64,000 bases of DNA. It comes from Myrica gale (Eukaryota; Streptophyta; Magnoliopsida; Fagales; Myricaceae). The translations under genes and the position numbers were made by a program. The notes beneath the pieces are model-generated. The model saw only the letters and a program-made list of their open reading frames with translations. It was not told the DNA's origin and did not search any database. The first letter of the stretch is position 1, and each line of letters opens with the position of its first letter. This document shows positions 23,060 to 35,035 of the stretch, piece by piece. The stretch covers positions 8,499,001 to 8,563,000 of the forward strand of contig OZ005612.1 of NCBI GenBank assembly GCA_963930655.1, given 5' to 3'.

Positions 23060-23820
23060 AATCTCATTCCAAAAAGATATCTGAACATTCTTTTAACCAC
23101 GAGTAAATGAGATTTCTTAGGACAAGATTGGAAACTAGCACACATGCATACACTTAAACATTATTTTAGGTTTACTCATAGTAAGGTAAATAAAATATTC
23201 AATTATACCTCGATACCTCGTGTGTACAACCTCTTTACCTTTTTCATCATTTCCATTTGGGTTGATGGACTCATTAGTGTATCCATTGGTTTTGAGTTGC
23301 CCATCCCAAATCTTTTGAGTAGGTCTCTTGTGTATTTTGGCTTGGTTAATGAAGATGCCCTCGTGATATTGTTTGATTTAAGCCCAAGAAGATAATTCAC
23401 TTCTCCCATGAGGCTCTTCTCGAATTCACCTTTCATGACTATGGAAAATTCTTCACAAAGAGACTCATTAGTAGAACAAAAAATGATATCATATATTTGA
23501 GCAATAAGCACATCATTTTCCTTTTCATTAGTAAAGAGAGTGATATCGATCATACCTCGTGAAAATCTATTTTCAATAAGGAAAGAACTTAACCGTTCAT
23601 ACCATGCTTGAAATGTTTGCTTCAAGCCATATAGTGCTTTTGTGAGCTTGAACATATGGTGTGGTAGCTTTTCATATACAAGTCTAGGAGCTTGTTCTAC
23701 ACACATTTCCTCAGAAAGGTAATTTTTAAGAAATGCACATTTCACAACCAATTGACATAATTTAAAATCATTCAAACATGCAAGGGTAAGCAACATGTGA
23801 AAAGATTCTAATCTAGCCAT
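23060..23820 (-). pseudogene. Copia B reverse transcriptase
   Basis: Frame 23820-23203 (205 codons) contains MARLESFHMLLTLACLNDFK, LCQLVVKCAFLKNYLSEEMC, FKLTKALYGLKQTFQAWYER and GEVNYLLGLKSN, copia RT motifs in order. The catalytic YVDD-type segment reads IYDIIF, so the Asp pair is not preserved, and the VKCAFL block has Lys where the first catalytic Asp is expected. After 23220 the protein continues in another frame (TRYRGIIEYFIYLTMSKP) to about 23060. RNase H was not found. It is inactive. Confidence 0.85.
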
Positions 23821-23869
23821 AGGAGCAAAGGTTTCATCAAAATCAATTTACTCTTTCTAGATTGTAACA

Positions 23870-25170
23870 TTGGGCTACTAATCTTGCATTGTTCCTTACC
23901 ACTTCGCCAGATACATCCATTTTGTTTGAAAATCTCATTAAGTACCAATAACTGGATGATCTTGGTCTAGGAACTAGATGTCATACCATATTTTTCTCAA
24001 AACATTTTACTTCATCATCCATGGCATGAATCCAACTTTTATCAACTTTTGCCTCAGAAATATGCTTTGGCTCAATTTGAGAAAGTAAGGCAAAATTACT
24101 AGTTTGATTATAAAAAGAGTAAGTACTTACAACTTTCTTATTACCAAAGACTTGATCAATATGATGATTTCTGAAAAAATTTCAGGCCTTTAGTAGATCA
24201 TTGTTGCTTCGAGGTGTTTCTTTTTCAAGGTCTTTTACATCTTGCTATTGTGGATGATAAACTTTCTTTTCTTCGCTTGTAGCTGGTTTCTCAACATATT
24301 TTTCAAGATCTACAAATTCATTTTCATCTCTTCTCATAGAAAAGTTAGATTCATCAAATATCATATGAGAAGATACTTCAACAACTAGAGTATGTTTATT
24401 TGAAAATACAATTAACTTTGCTAGAAGTTGAATAACCAAGAAACATACCTTTATCCACTTTTGCATTGAGCTTATCCAAAAAATCAGTGTTTTTGTTGTG
24501 CATAAAGAATTTGCATTCAAAGCATACATATAACTAATCTTGGGTTTTCTATTATTCCATTCCTCATAAAGAGTTTTCTTAAGAGTATGCATAATCATGC
24601 AAGGGTTCAAAACGTGACAAGACATTTTTCATTTTGAATTCACTTGCTAAGTTTTTCAAAAGCATGAAAAACATCATCTTTATGAGTTTTGAATAGCACC
24701 CATGTGAATCTATTGAAATTATCAATAACAACAAAGCCATAGCGTTTGCCTCCCAAACTTAACGTTCAGGCTAGACCAAATAAGTCCATGTGTAGAAGTT
24801 GTATTGGCCTAGAAGCGGACACCACATTTTTAGTCTTAAAAGAGGTTTTGATTTTGTTTGCCTTTTTGACGAGCTACACAAATTTTGTCTTTCTCAAAAG
24901 TAAGGTTAGACAAACTCGAATCACTAGTTTTGAAATCAAGTTCATCCTTGCATGAGCAAGCCTTCTATGCCACAATCAACTATCATTTTTATTTAGAGAT
25001 GAAAGACATTTTATATTTCTTGAAGAAATGCTCTCTAAATGAACAGTGTACACATTTTCAAATGTAAGTCCAATAAACAAGACTTTCTTGTTTTCAAAGA
25101 TTTCAACAAACATGATTGGCTATTCAAAAATGACTTGGTTTTCTTTATCACATACATGGCTTATGCTCAA
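23870..25170 (-). pseudogene. Copia B integrase and linker, degenerate
   Basis: The region aligns by eye with 1-1510 of copia A. Frame 24625-24245 retains KTLYEEWNNRKPKISYMYAL and HTLVVEVSSHMIFDESNFSM, the integrase C-terminal and linker text. Pre-integrase text (around 25150-24950) is visible in pieces through changing frames. Confidence 0.75.
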
Positions 25171-25181
25171 CAACTTATACT

Positions 25182-25579
25182 TCAAACAATCAATAAATAT
25201 AATATGTTCAATATTTGGATTATGAGATATACCGACTTTTCCAAAATCAATAATCCTTCCTTTATCGATATCACCAATGTAATTGATCTCTTTTCTTTTG
25301 GGTTAAGATATTTGAACCAATTCTTATCCCTTATCATGTGCTTGGAGCATCCACATTGAGCTTCAAGCACACCTGCAAAAACAAATCACGTCTTGCTTTT
25401 TGATACCCAAATCTTTTTGGGTCCATTGATGTTAGAAATCACTTTATTCACCTTGTCTTTTTGAATTCACACAAATTTGATGCCATGAGTGGATTTCTTT
25501 CTAGTTGTACAAGTGTGTGAAATGTGTCCATTCTTTCCACAAAAGTTGCACAAAGTAAATGATGGAGATGATTTTGTGA
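25182..25579 (-). pseudogene. Copia B protease and C-terminal zinc knuckle
   Basis: Frame 25370-25182 reads EAQCGCSKHMIRDKNWFKYL, the copia protease active-site region with the catalytic DSG altered to QCG. Around 25560-25500 the knuckle FCGKNGHISHTC is visible in a frame shifted from gag. Confidence 0.78.
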
Positions 25580-26746
25580 TCATATAAGAGTATGATTTTG
25601 ATTATTGAAGGAATCATATCCGATGTCACTTTTGTTGAAGCAACATCTTTGAGAACCAAGAAGAATGTCAAGGTTTTTCTTTCCTTGAGTAAATCTTGCA
25701 AGATCATTTGTAAGAGAGTCGACTTTCACTTTCAAGGTGTCATTTTCAACAATCAAAATACTTGACTCACTTTGCAAATGTTTTTCATTTTCTTTTGTCG
25801 TCCTTGCAAGATCATCTCTATGAGATATGACTTGACTTTTCAAAGTATCATTCTCTTTTGCAATACTTTCAAAATTCTTTTTGAGAGAACAATATTTTGA
25901 AAATATACTTCTTAGTTCAACGTATTGTTCATCAAATGCATCTTGCAATTCATCAAATGAGAAGGAATGAATTAAAGAGTCTTGTACCTCATCTTCATCT
26001 TCCTTTGCCATGAAGTATAGGTTTGCAACTTCGTCATCACTAGAGCATGAGGCTTTCAAGGCAATGCCTCTTTTTCCTTTTCCTTCATCGTCATCTCTCT
26101 TTACTTGATCCATCTCATGTGTCATGAGAGATCCCATGAGCTCATCCAAAGAAAGCTTTGTCAAGTCTTTGGCTTCTTGAATGGCGGTGACCTTGGGTTC
26201 CCAAGCTTTTGATAGACACCTAAGGATCTTTCTCACCATTTCAGTGTTAGTATATTCTTTACCAAGAGATTTAAGACCATTTATAATATCGATAAAGTGA
26301 GTAAACATAGATGATATAGATTCATTGGATTTCATCTTGAAAAGCTCATAATCATGAACAAGCATGCTAATCTTGTTTTCCTTGACTTGATTCGTACCTT
26401 CATGGGCTACTTGAAGTTTATCCCAAATTTGTTTCGCGGTATCACAACCGGAAACACGATTGAATTCATTCAAATCAAGTGCACAATATAACACATTCAT
26501 AGCTTTAGCATTTAAAGACATAATTCTAATATCAACATCATTCCATTCATTTTCATCTTTCAACTCTCCATCCTTATCCCTAGGAAATGTAGGACCATTT
26601 GAGATAACTCTCCATAGTTCATAGTCCACGGCTTGGATGTAAATCCTCATCCTAGCCTTCCAATAATTGTAACAAGTTGCATTGAACAAGGGAGGTCTTT
26701 TTGTGGATTGACCTTCAGCTAAGGAGGTATTAATAAGGGTTGTCAT
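25580..26746 (-). CDS. Copia B gag, 388 codons, open
   Basis: The capsid-like protein of the element's virus-like particle. It starts about 20 codons after the PBS with MTTLINTSLAEGQSTKRPPL, then YNYWKARMRIYIQAVDYELW, AKQIWDKLQVAHEGTNQVKE, LFKMKSNESISSMFTHFIDI, LTKLSLDELMGSLMTHEMD, and a long helical C-terminal half (roughly residues 250-370) rich in Glu/Lys/Asp consistent with a coiled coil. Compared with copia A, the first CX2CX4HX4C zinc knuckle and its flanks are missing in frame between KASCSSDDE and VANLYFMAKE. The frame closes before the second knuckle, which lies in another frame, so the product would lack both. Confidence 0.85.
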   Translation of the reverse strand: MTTLINTSLAEGQSTKRPPLFNATCYNYWKARMRIYIQAVDYELWRVISNGPTFPRDKDGELKDENEWNDVDIRIMSLNAKAMNVLYCALDLNEFNRVSGCDTAKQIWDKLQVAHEGTNQVKENKISMLVHDYELFKMKSNESISSMFTHFIDIINGLKSLGKEYTNTEMVRKILRCLSKAWEPKVTAIQEAKDLTKLSLDELMGSLMTHEMDQVKRDDDEGKGKRGIALKASCSSDDEVANLYFMAKEDEDEVQDSLIHSFSFDELQDAFDEQYVELRSIFSKYCSLKKNFESIAKENDTLKSQVISHRDDLARTTKENEKHLQSESSILIVENDTLKVKVDSLTNDLARFTQGKKNLDILLGSQRCCFNKSDIGYDSFNNQNHTLI

Positions 26747-26767
26747 AGATAGAGATGTTAAACTTCA

Positions 26768-26780
26768 GCTTTGATACCAA
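26768..26780 (-). promoter_or_regulatory. Primer-binding site of copia B
   Basis: The minus strand reads TGGTATCAAAGCTG just inside the 5' LTR, one base different from the usual TGGTATCAGAGC initiator tRNA-Met site. Confidence 0.82.
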
Positions 26781-26783
26781 TTG

Positions 26784-28442
26784 TGAGTCTAAATGACAAC
26801 CCAAGACGGGGGTGAATTGAGTTTTTCAAAAACTTAACACTTTTTGAGTGAATATGCAGATCTGAAAACTACCCCTCTTTAACAAATAATAATGAGTCTA
26901 AAGTTATGTAAAATATAATCAATGAATGATAAAACATAAATCTCCACAAGTATGAATAAGTACTAAAATGTAAGAGAGATAGAGTTAGAGAGATAACACC
27001 GTATTTTTAGGTGGTTCGGTCAACACTTGCCTACGTCCACCCCCAAGGCAATTGACTTCCTTGGACTTCCTTAACTATTGTCCAATAGCAAATACATTTT
27101 AGCTTCCCGGGTGCTAAGGAACCTTTACAAAGCATTTTGCGAGCTCACGCTTCAACTCTCACAAATCTTCACAACCTAGAGGATTTCTTCTACTCTCACA
27201 AGTAGGACCAAGTGTTTTCCAAACACTAAAAGGTTTTACAAATGATGGCTACAAGGAGGGCTCTCTAAGCCGAATGAGCAAACGAAGCACAAAATGTGGA
27301 ATGACTCTCTAAGCCAAATAAGCAAGTGGAAATCTCACAATATGTGGAATGACTCTCTAATGCAAATTATCAAATGGAAAGCTCAATAAGTGCAAGAGGA
27401 TTAGATTCTAAAAGAAAATCTAGAGTTTGAAAGATATGAGCACAATCCTTTTTGGTAGATGTGAGTTTTCCTCTTCTTCAATGAACTTTCTCTCTCTAGA
27501 AGCTAGGGCAAGGAGTGATTGCAAGTGTGTTGTCCCTTCTTCAAGAAATATCTCTCTCTTTGAAAGCTAGGTCCTCAATGATGACAATGAAGTTTTGTTC
27601 TTGAATGATTCAGCAAGTGAAATCTTTGGATTTTGGACTTTCTCTCTCTAGATGTTGCAATATTGGTCGAGCTCTCTCTTCTCTCTCTCCATCTTCTTCT
27701 TTTTATAGCTTCTAGGTCTTCAACGGTCATTAAGGGTCTTCGTGTAATGTTAGAGTGCCGTTAGAGGTCATTTGAGGCAATTTGGAGACTTTTTGAATCA
27801 TTTGGCGTCACACCAGGAAATCTGTAAAATCGCGCAATGTGTCGACACATTGATTGTATGTGCTGACACATTGACCTTGGTCCTGAAATGAAAACTCTCG
27901 GGTGTTAGTTCAATGTGTCGACACTATGGTCCAATGTGTCGACACTTCCAACACTTAGTAAAAAAAATCGTTTTGAAAGCCAGAAAATGCAAACTCTCGG
28001 GTGTTAGTTTAATGTGTCGACACTAGGCTCCAATGTGTCGACACTATGCTCCAATGTGTTGACACTTCCAACACTTAGCCAAAAAATCACTTTGAATCCT
28101 AGAAAATGCAAACTCTCGGGTAGTAGTGCAATGTGTCGACACCATCACTCAATGTGTCGACACTTATAAGTGCTGGAGAGTTTTTCAGCAACTTCAAAGT
28201 GTTTAATCCATTTCAAAACTTTTTTAAACACCTACAATATGAAAAAATGATCTTATCAACTTATGTAATGGTGTTCAAGTTCACGTTAAAAATATTTTGA
28301 GGAATTAACCTCAATCCTTTCGAAATACAACTTGGAAATTGTGGATTGACAATGTAAAATCTAAAAGTCTTCAAAGTACTTAGAATTTTTGTTATTATCA
28401 AAATCAATTATGGATTGTTTGCAAAACAACCTTGGGCTAACA
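26784..28442 (-). repeat. Copia B 5' LTR (1659 bp)
   Basis: TGAGTCTAAATG to GGGCTAACA on the plus strand, with the shared CCTACGTCCACCCCCAAGGC block near 27030. On the minus strand a TTTATAGCT-type TATA candidate near 27700 precedes the R/U5 side. It is close to full length, unlike the 3' copy. Near-identical termini occur in solo LTR I. Confidence 0.9.
27838..28166. repeat. GTGTCGACAC array in copia B 5' LTR with higher-order repeat
   Basis: Nine motif sites, seven perfect, plus GTGCTGACAC and GTGTTGACAC. Pairs of sites recur in a roughly 110-120-bp unit marked by AAACTCTCGGGTGTTAGT and CAACACTTAG, about three units long. Confidence 0.88.
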
Positions 28443-28574
28443 AAAAGTATTAATAACGAAATTTTTTTATCACCAGGTTCGTCAGTGTAAAAGCGTCACA
28501 AAATTTATTTCGTGACGAAACCCGAATTTCGTCACGAAAAGTTTTTAGTAACGTATTTTTTTCGTCACTAAATA

Positions 28575-28985
28575 TAGCGATCGATCGTCACAAGTGAAGA
28601 TCGATCGTACTTGGATTTAGTGATGGATCGATTAAACAAGCGATTGATCGGTATAAACGGTCGATCAGTGAATTTGTAATGGATCGGTGATACGATCGAT
28701 CAGTGAAATATCGGTCATACGATCGATCGGTGAAATTTTATCGATGGATTTGTAAGACCGATTGATCGCTATAGTAATGACGATCAATTGTAATTTATTA
28801 GTGATCGATCGTCTTAACAAAAGCCGATCAATCAGTGATGAAAGCGATTGATCACTGACTACGTCACTGATCGATCGGTATAATTGTGACGATCCATCGA
28901 TGATCGATCAACATTACATATTTTTAATATTGACGATATATTAATAGTCGGGCGTTTAACTACCGATCGAATGGTTGAAACATAA
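28575..28985. repeat. CACTA2 left subterminal array (CGATCGATCG motifs)
   Basis: Repeated GCGATCGATCGT, ACGATCGATC and close variants in both orientations, spaced about 15-35 bp, in otherwise AT-rich sequence. The spacer GTGAC/GTCAC text also recurs. This is the expected place for transposase (TNPA-type) binding sites. Confidence 0.85.
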
Positions 28986-29160
28986 TTTGGATTTTTGAAA
29001 AAAAATAATAATAAAATATTTATATATACAGATAGTAGTATAATAAAAATACAATACTCATATTAATGCACATTAATGGTAAGAAATAGAAATCTGCAAT
29101 TAAATCGAAAAAAACTTCGTAAAAATACGTAATCACAAAACTATTACAACATAGATGCAT

Positions 29161-29620
29161 CTACCTTTTCGAACCTCCAAACTGGCTGAATAGTCGCTTT
29201 GACATGTCGTTCATTTTCTTGTCCAGTACAGATGACATTTTCTTCTCTAGCTCCTTCGATATTTCTGCCTGTAAGTGCTCTTGCTCCTTTCGCATGCGCT
29301 CTTGTTCCTTTTGCATGCGCTCCTCGTGCTCCTCTCGCATGCGTTCTTGCTCTATTTTCATCCGCTCCTCCTACTCCAACTGGATGCGCTCTTGTCCCTC
29401 AGCGTGGCCTCCTTCTCAGCTTGTTTCTTCGCAAATTCTTGCAAGTCTTTTTCTCTAGCAGCTCTCATCGCTTCTATCTCATCCCTTGCCTTTGCTAGCT
29501 GGTGCTGTAGATCAGAAGATTGTCTAGTCAAAGTTGATGAAGGTGGAGGCTTAACCGCGCGCCCTAATCCCCGAACATATCCCGACTTCTTGCCCAAAAT
29601 CTCGAAATATACTTCAATTT
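29161..29620 (-). pseudogene. TNPA-like protein C-terminus (Transposase_24 type), coiled coil
   Basis: Frame 29597-29358 starts MGKKSGYVRGLGRAVKPPPS, matching the GxKxGYVRGLG motif of plant Ptta/En/Spm Transposase_24 proteins, preceded in frame by YTEIEVYFEI. It continues into a Glu/Lys/Arg-rich helix and, after a frameshift and one TAG, into 29361-29161 (MKIEQERMREEHEERMQKEQ ... MSKRLFSQFGGSKR). The heptad-like E-R-M-x-x-E-Q repeat indicates a long coiled coil, consistent with a dimerising DNA-binding accessory transposition protein. The N-terminal part was not located. Confidence 0.78.
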
Positions 29621-29759
29621 CGGTGTAAGTCTTTCCTTCTAAATCACACTGGTGCTAGAAGGCATCCATCCGTTCCTGAAAAAATGGTAATAATTACCAG
29701 AAACATTAAAGTAGATAAATATACATAAATTACATAAAGAAGATTAAAATGAAAGCGAC

Positions 29760-30655
29760 TTTCGAACGAATTTTCGTCAGCACTTTCTTCGTTATTTTCT
29801 TCAATTTCTAATTCATTCCCTTCCGAAACATCATTACTATCTAAACGTCTTTTTTTTGCGCCGATCAATTGCCTCAGAAGCTTCGATAACATTTGGCAGA
29901 AAGTCATCCCTCCGTAGTGGATTAAGGTTAAATTGTCGGAAGTCTATAAACAAGTTAATGGCATCGTCCTCTTGATACAATTCATTCATGATGGTTGCTC
30001 CCGATTCAACGTTTAGGTCAACTTCATCGTCCGAATCTGATCCGGGAATGTCATATGCATTTCTGCACGACAACTTATGCATGACTCGCCATGTAGGTCC
30101 ATGTAGATGATCAACTAGATAAAACACTTGGCTTGCTTGATTAGCCAAAACAAATGGATCTTCTAAGTACCATCGTCGGGAAGTGTTTATGCTCTTAAAG
30201 TTCTCATCGATACGAATTCCATGATGATCTCCGACGTCCCACCAATCATACTTAAACAAATATACTGTATTTCCCAGCAAGTATTGCATGACATAGATGT
30301 CTACAAGTCTCCCATAAAATTCTATTGGATTTCCCTCATGTGTTCCCGGTACTACAATACCACTATTATGAGTTCTCCGACGTTCTTTCCGTTGTACTGT
30401 ATGATATCTACATCCGTTCATAACACATGCAGAATAACGCATCACTCGTGTATCAGGCCCACGTGCCAGTGAATTCAATTCATCGATCGATGTACATGGA
30501 TTTTGAGATCGTAATTTTTGAACCTACAAAAATATATTATAAGTCCATTAAAAAAAAGACACGATATTAATTTTAATGAGTTCTAAAAATAAGACTTACT
30601 CGCCCAAAGAACCAATCCGGAAATTGTTCCTCATGCATACGAGAAATGTTGGAAA
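29760..30655 (-). pseudogene. DUF4216-type C-terminal part of the CACTA2 transposase gene set
   Basis: An exon near 30655-30600 (DELRTQGVSNISRMHEEQF, then PDWFFGR) is followed by a GTAAGT...GTAG intron and frame 30478-29837: LARGPDTRVMRYSACVMNGC, IEFYGRLVDIYVMQYLLGNT, LFKYDWWDVGDHHGIRID, TSRRWYLEDPFVLANQASQV, FYLVDHLHGPTWRVMH. These are DUF4216 hallmarks. An A8 run near 29850 shifts the frame; the adjacent frame continues with an acidic tail (SEGNELEIEENNEESADENS). In plant CACTA elements this module sits at the end of TNP2. Confidence 0.82.
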
Positions 30656-30755
30656 CTCCTTGCGTGCGTAGTTCGTCCATGTGTTCACTGTAACGATAAT
30701 GTTAATCAACGATTGTTTATCTTGGAAAAACATACATGTATATCTTTTTACTTAC

Positions 30756-33297
30756 TTAGTACACGCTGATGTCTTTGCAATTGTTCAGCACAAACCAATG
30801 AGCTTTCTTGAACTCTGTTCGGTCTATGTCATGCCCTTTTGCAGCCCCTATAAATCTAATTCTCTGAATGAACACATCCAATGACCTTTTTGGTACCTCA
30901 ATTTCGCCGTCGGAAGCGTAGTTTCGATCTCTGCGATTAAACACTGTTTCGACCCCTCGCAGGTATTGGGAACAAAATGTCGAACACTCATTCTCAATAT
31001 ATGCTTCTGCAATCGACCTTTCAGGACGAGACTTATTTTTCACATTCCTTTTCGAGCCACCCATCAACCATTCAACTGGATACATACATCTGTATTGTAC
31101 GAGTCCAGCAAGCAATGATTCGCGTGGTAAGTGGACAGCCAAATGCATCATCACTGTAAAAAAAGCGGGTGGAAAAATCATTTCCAACTTGCATAAAATT
31201 ATCCCGATATCTTCTGACATCCTCTGCAATACATAAATCTTCAACGTACAAGAACACAACTCTCGAAAGAACAAGCATAATTCAGTCACTGCGCCACCCA
31301 CATCTTCCTTCAACAACCCTCGGATCATCACTGGAAGAACCCTCTTCAAGAACACATGACAATCATGGCTTCTCATTCCAGAAACTTTCAACTCATCTAG
31401 ATTCACACAACGTGACATCTCAGCTGTATAACCATCGGGGAACCTCATTTCTTTTAACCACTCACAGGCCCTTCTTCGCTCTTCCCGAGTTAAAGTATAC
31501 ATCGCTTGAGGCATCAATTCAACCCGACCGTCATACACCAAATGCAAGTCTTTTTTTACCCCCATTTCAGATAAATCTCTACGTGCACCCACTGAATCTC
31601 TGGTCTTGAACTCGATATTCATCACCGTTCCGATCACGTTGTCACGTATGTTCTTCTCGATGTGCATCACGTCCAAGTTATGTCGTAACCCTAACGTACT
31701 CCAATACGACAGTTGGAAAAAGATGCTCTTTTTTGTCCAATTCAAACGTTCTAATGATTGTTTCTTCTTTCCCCTATTCTTCCCTGACGCTTTTCCAAAC
31801 ATAGTCTCCCCGACATGCGTCAGTTGTTCCAATATGTCCTCACCAGTTAACTCCTCAGGTGGCAGTCTATGTTCTTCTTTCCCATTGAACATATCCACGT
31901 CGTATCTGTATGCATGCCCCAATGTCAAATATCTCCTATGACCCATATAACACATTCTTCTCCCGTGCTTCAACCACTTATAGTCAGTGTCTAAATTACA
32001 CGTTGTACATGCCAACTTCCCTTTGGTACTCTATCCAGATAAATTAGCATATGTTGGGAAATCATTTATAGTCCACATCAAAGCTGCATGCATCTTAAAT
32101 GTCGTCCCATCTGAAGTGTCATTTTTCTCAACTCCATCATCCCATAGTTGTTTCAACTCGTCCACTAAGGGTCGAAGATATACATCTATATCATTTCCCG
32201 GTGACTTTTGACCAGGGATTAAAAGAGTCATCAGTGAAAATGGGACCTTCATACACCTCCACGGGGGTAAATTGTATGGAAAAACAACGACTAACCAAAT
32301 ACTGTACGCATTGCTCATGTTTCAGAACAGATTAAACCCATCAGAAGCAAGACCAAGGCGAACGTTGCGGGCATCTTCAGTGAACCAACCATGGTCCTTA
32401 TCAAAATTCATCCAAACCAATGAATCTGCAAGATACCTCAAACTCTCCTCTTCATCGACCCGTTTTTCCTTATGCCATCTCATGTCAATTGCTACATCTT
32501 TTGTGGTAAACAAACATTTAAGTCTAGGGATTGAAGGGAAATGACGCAACACTTTCCTTGGACATCGATTGCGCAACTCATTTTCAAATTTCCACCGGGA
32601 CACCCCACATACCGGACAATTGTCTAACTCACTGTTTTCCTTCCAAAACAACACACAATCATTCTGACATGCATGAATCTTATCATAATTGTTTTCACCG
32701 GGACACCCCTTTCGCAATTGTTTTGCCTCGTAATACGATCTCGATAACGTCTCCCCCTCTGACAACGCGTCCTTAATCAAATGTAATATCATATCAAATG
32801 CCTTAACCGACAACTTACTAAACTTGGTACATCTAGGATACAATTCTTGTTCTACCTCTTCCCATAACTTATTAAGTGGTGTTGAACCCTTCGGTTGCGA
32901 ACTAGAGGTTTCCTTATTATTAGGGTTCTCCGTTATAACCCTCATCGGCCCACCATCTAATCCGGCACGAACATCAGTCAACATTTCCATCATTCTATCA
33001 GAGTTATCTCCCTCTAAATCATCATCACTTTGTGGTAAACCCGCACCAGACTCTTGACTCAAATTAGAAGTAAGTTGAATACCCTCCCCGTGAAACACCC
33101 ATGACTTATAGCTCACATCAAACCCATTAATGTAAATATGATCTTCCATTTTATCCAACATTTCTGCACTTTCGACACGGACATCTGATTTGACCCCGAG
33201 AGTCTACACAAGAAGCAGCCACACCGACAAACCTACGGACCCCTTCCGCATACTTTTCACCAAACCTATTTTTCTCGTAAATCCAACTCTTATCCAT
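30756..33297 (-). pseudogene. TNP2-type transposase (Transposase_21 plus DUF4218), CACTA2
   Basis: Starts MDKSWIYEKNRFGEKYAEGV at 33297 (Transpos_assoc domain), with a frameshift after CPCRKCRN. Frame 33161-32322 follows (VLFWKENSELDNCPVCGVSR, RHFPSIPRLKCLFTTKD, RNVRLGLASDGFN), then 32318-32031 (LPPWRCMKVPFSLMTLLIPG, AALMWTINDFPTYANLSG), then 32015-30756 (HGRRMCYMGHRRYLTLGH, QLSYWSTLGLRHNLDVMHIE, and DUF4218 text LVQYRCMYPVEWLMGGSKRN). A TGA at 32322-32324 and a TAG at 32031-32033 separate the frames, each within an otherwise conserved block. It would cut and join element DNA in the nucleus if intact. Confidence 0.92.
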
Positions 33298-33554
33298 TGC
33301 CACCAATCTAAAAAAATACACCAATTAAGTAATTCGTAAACACCCACATAAGAATTAAGCATATCCCTCAAATAAAATCAAACATAACAAGTTAAAAACA
33401 CTCCAATATTCACCCTCCATGCTTCTCAAACTCCATGATTTATTTTCAGAACACAAGCACTTCAATAATCAAACATTTCAATATATATCTCAAATACTAC
33501 ACATGTATCAATTATAAAAAAAGACACTAAAAAAATCAGCGAGGCAGAGATCTG

Positions 33555-34625
33555 ACCAAAACACGCGATCGATCGTTACAATAGACGATCGATTGGTGTT
33601 CAATACCGATTGATCGTCTAAAAATAGAGGATCGATAGTCGAGCCTCCAACTAACGAACGATCCATCTTCATCACATAGACGATCAATCGACAGAAAGAG
33701 GCTATCGATCGTGACAAACCCAGATCGAAACACAACTTTTCAGGACTCCCCACACTCAAAACCAAGCCCAAAACACTCTCCTCTTCCCTTTACCGAGGGT
33801 GTATTTTTGCCTTTCACTTTGCGCATTCTCGCATTTCAAGCTTGATATACGCCGATCGATCGGTCTAGATGATGATCAATCGCCTCGACAGCGTCAAAAA
33901 TCCCGCACAAATTTCACCGATTGATCGTGTAAAATGGAACGATGGATCGTTGGGTCTTTATAAAACGACGACGCATGCATTTCAAACTAACGATCCATCA
34001 ATAGCAAAATATTAAACGACATCGTTATGGCCCTAATTCATGCATTACAAATTTTACCCTAATAATTATTAAAATTAAATTACTAATAATGTCATCTTAA
34101 TACATAATTCATTCTTATGACTTGTAATCATGTGTTATATAAGTGTTATGTCACTAGTTTCTAACATCTTAATACTTAACTCATACTAACAAGTGCACTC
34201 CCCATCTATAATGCAACATGTACAACTTATACATGCTTTCCTAAATATGAATTATATGTACGTGATATATTGTTATGTAATCTAAATACATTATAAAACA
34301 CTTTGTTAATATATATTTTTATATTTATAATCATTTAAACTCACACTATTCAATAAAATGAAGATAAAATGTAACGATCGGATAATACCGACGGATCACT
34401 ATAGACCAGCTATCGATCGGCACAGATGAATAAAACGACGACGCATGCATGACATACAAACGATCCATCGGTAGGTGAACCATTATGTGACGTGCTGCGT
34501 CGATGAATCGTCTCAACTTAAACGATCGATCGTCACGTATGTATAAAACGACGACGCATGCATTTCATTCTAACGATCCATCGGTATCCTTTAGACGCGA
34601 TCGATCAATGTCCTACTTATAAAAA
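33555..34625. repeat. CACTA2 intergenic CGATCGATCG repeats upstream of TNP2
   Basis: GATCGATCG, CGATCCATC and CGATTGATCG variants are scattered through the probable TNP2 promoter region, together with a repeated unit AAAACGACGACGCATGCATT at about 33962, 34434 and 34547. The presence of subterminal-type motifs in the TNP2 upstream region suggests shared regulation, which is inference. Confidence 0.75.
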
Positions 34626-34629
34626 AACA

Positions 34630-35035
34630 GAATTTTCCCTAACAAATGACTTAATTATTAAAATTAAAATTACTACTAATGTCATCTTAATACAAAAAAT
34701 AATAATATTTGTCACAAATTATATATTTTTATATTTCTAATCATTTAAACTCACATTATATAATTAATTAATAGTAATATTGGTCACATTATTAAATTCT
34801 TATATTAATAGTAATATTGGTCACGATGTTCTTTCGTTACTTTCGCCGACCAAAGGGTATATTGGTCATTTTACGTATAGTTGTATATGTCATGATATAC
34901 AAATAAAAAACAATTAAAATGTAGTCAAAGTTACTACATTTTCACAGATAAACACAAATGTCTCAAATATATATAACTAAAATCAGAAATCTAAATGAAT
35001 GTCCAAAATAGATTAAAAAACAAAATAAAAATATT
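34630..35035. other. AT-rich spacer in CACTA2
   Basis: Low-complexity AT-rich sequence with near-duplicate stretches (TTATTAAAATTAAA and GTCATCTTAATAC at 34064-34110 and 34655-34695). No gene is visible. Confidence 0.7.

Larger units (their letters stand above)
20170..28442 (-). mobile_element. Copia B: near full-length Ty1/copia element, TSD AAAAG
   Basis: The outer limits TGAGTCTAAATT (20170) and GGGCTAACA (28442) are flanked by AAAAG on both sides (20165-20169, 28443-28447). Minus-strand order: 5' LTR (26784-28442), PBS, gag, knuckle, protease, integrase, RT, a palindrome array, an extra ORF, then a 3' LTR that has lost its U3 part. It is in the same family as copia A and solo LTR I. Gag is open over 388 codons; pol is broken in many places. 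Confidence 0.92.

Noticed and set aside
27838-28166. Regularly spaced short palindromes resembling a CRISPR array
   Set aside because: Repeats are 10-bp palindromes with short, related spacers inside a plant LTR; no cas genes, and the context is eukaryotic.
29199-29628. Plus-strand frames rich in Ser, Cys, Leu and Ala
   Set aside because: They are antisense to the coiled-coil TNPA-like frame; the repeated Glu/Lys codons give this composition.
31169-31941. Plus-strand frames of 146 and 111 codons
   Set aside because: They are shadows of the minus-strand TNP2 gene, which has clear family motifs.
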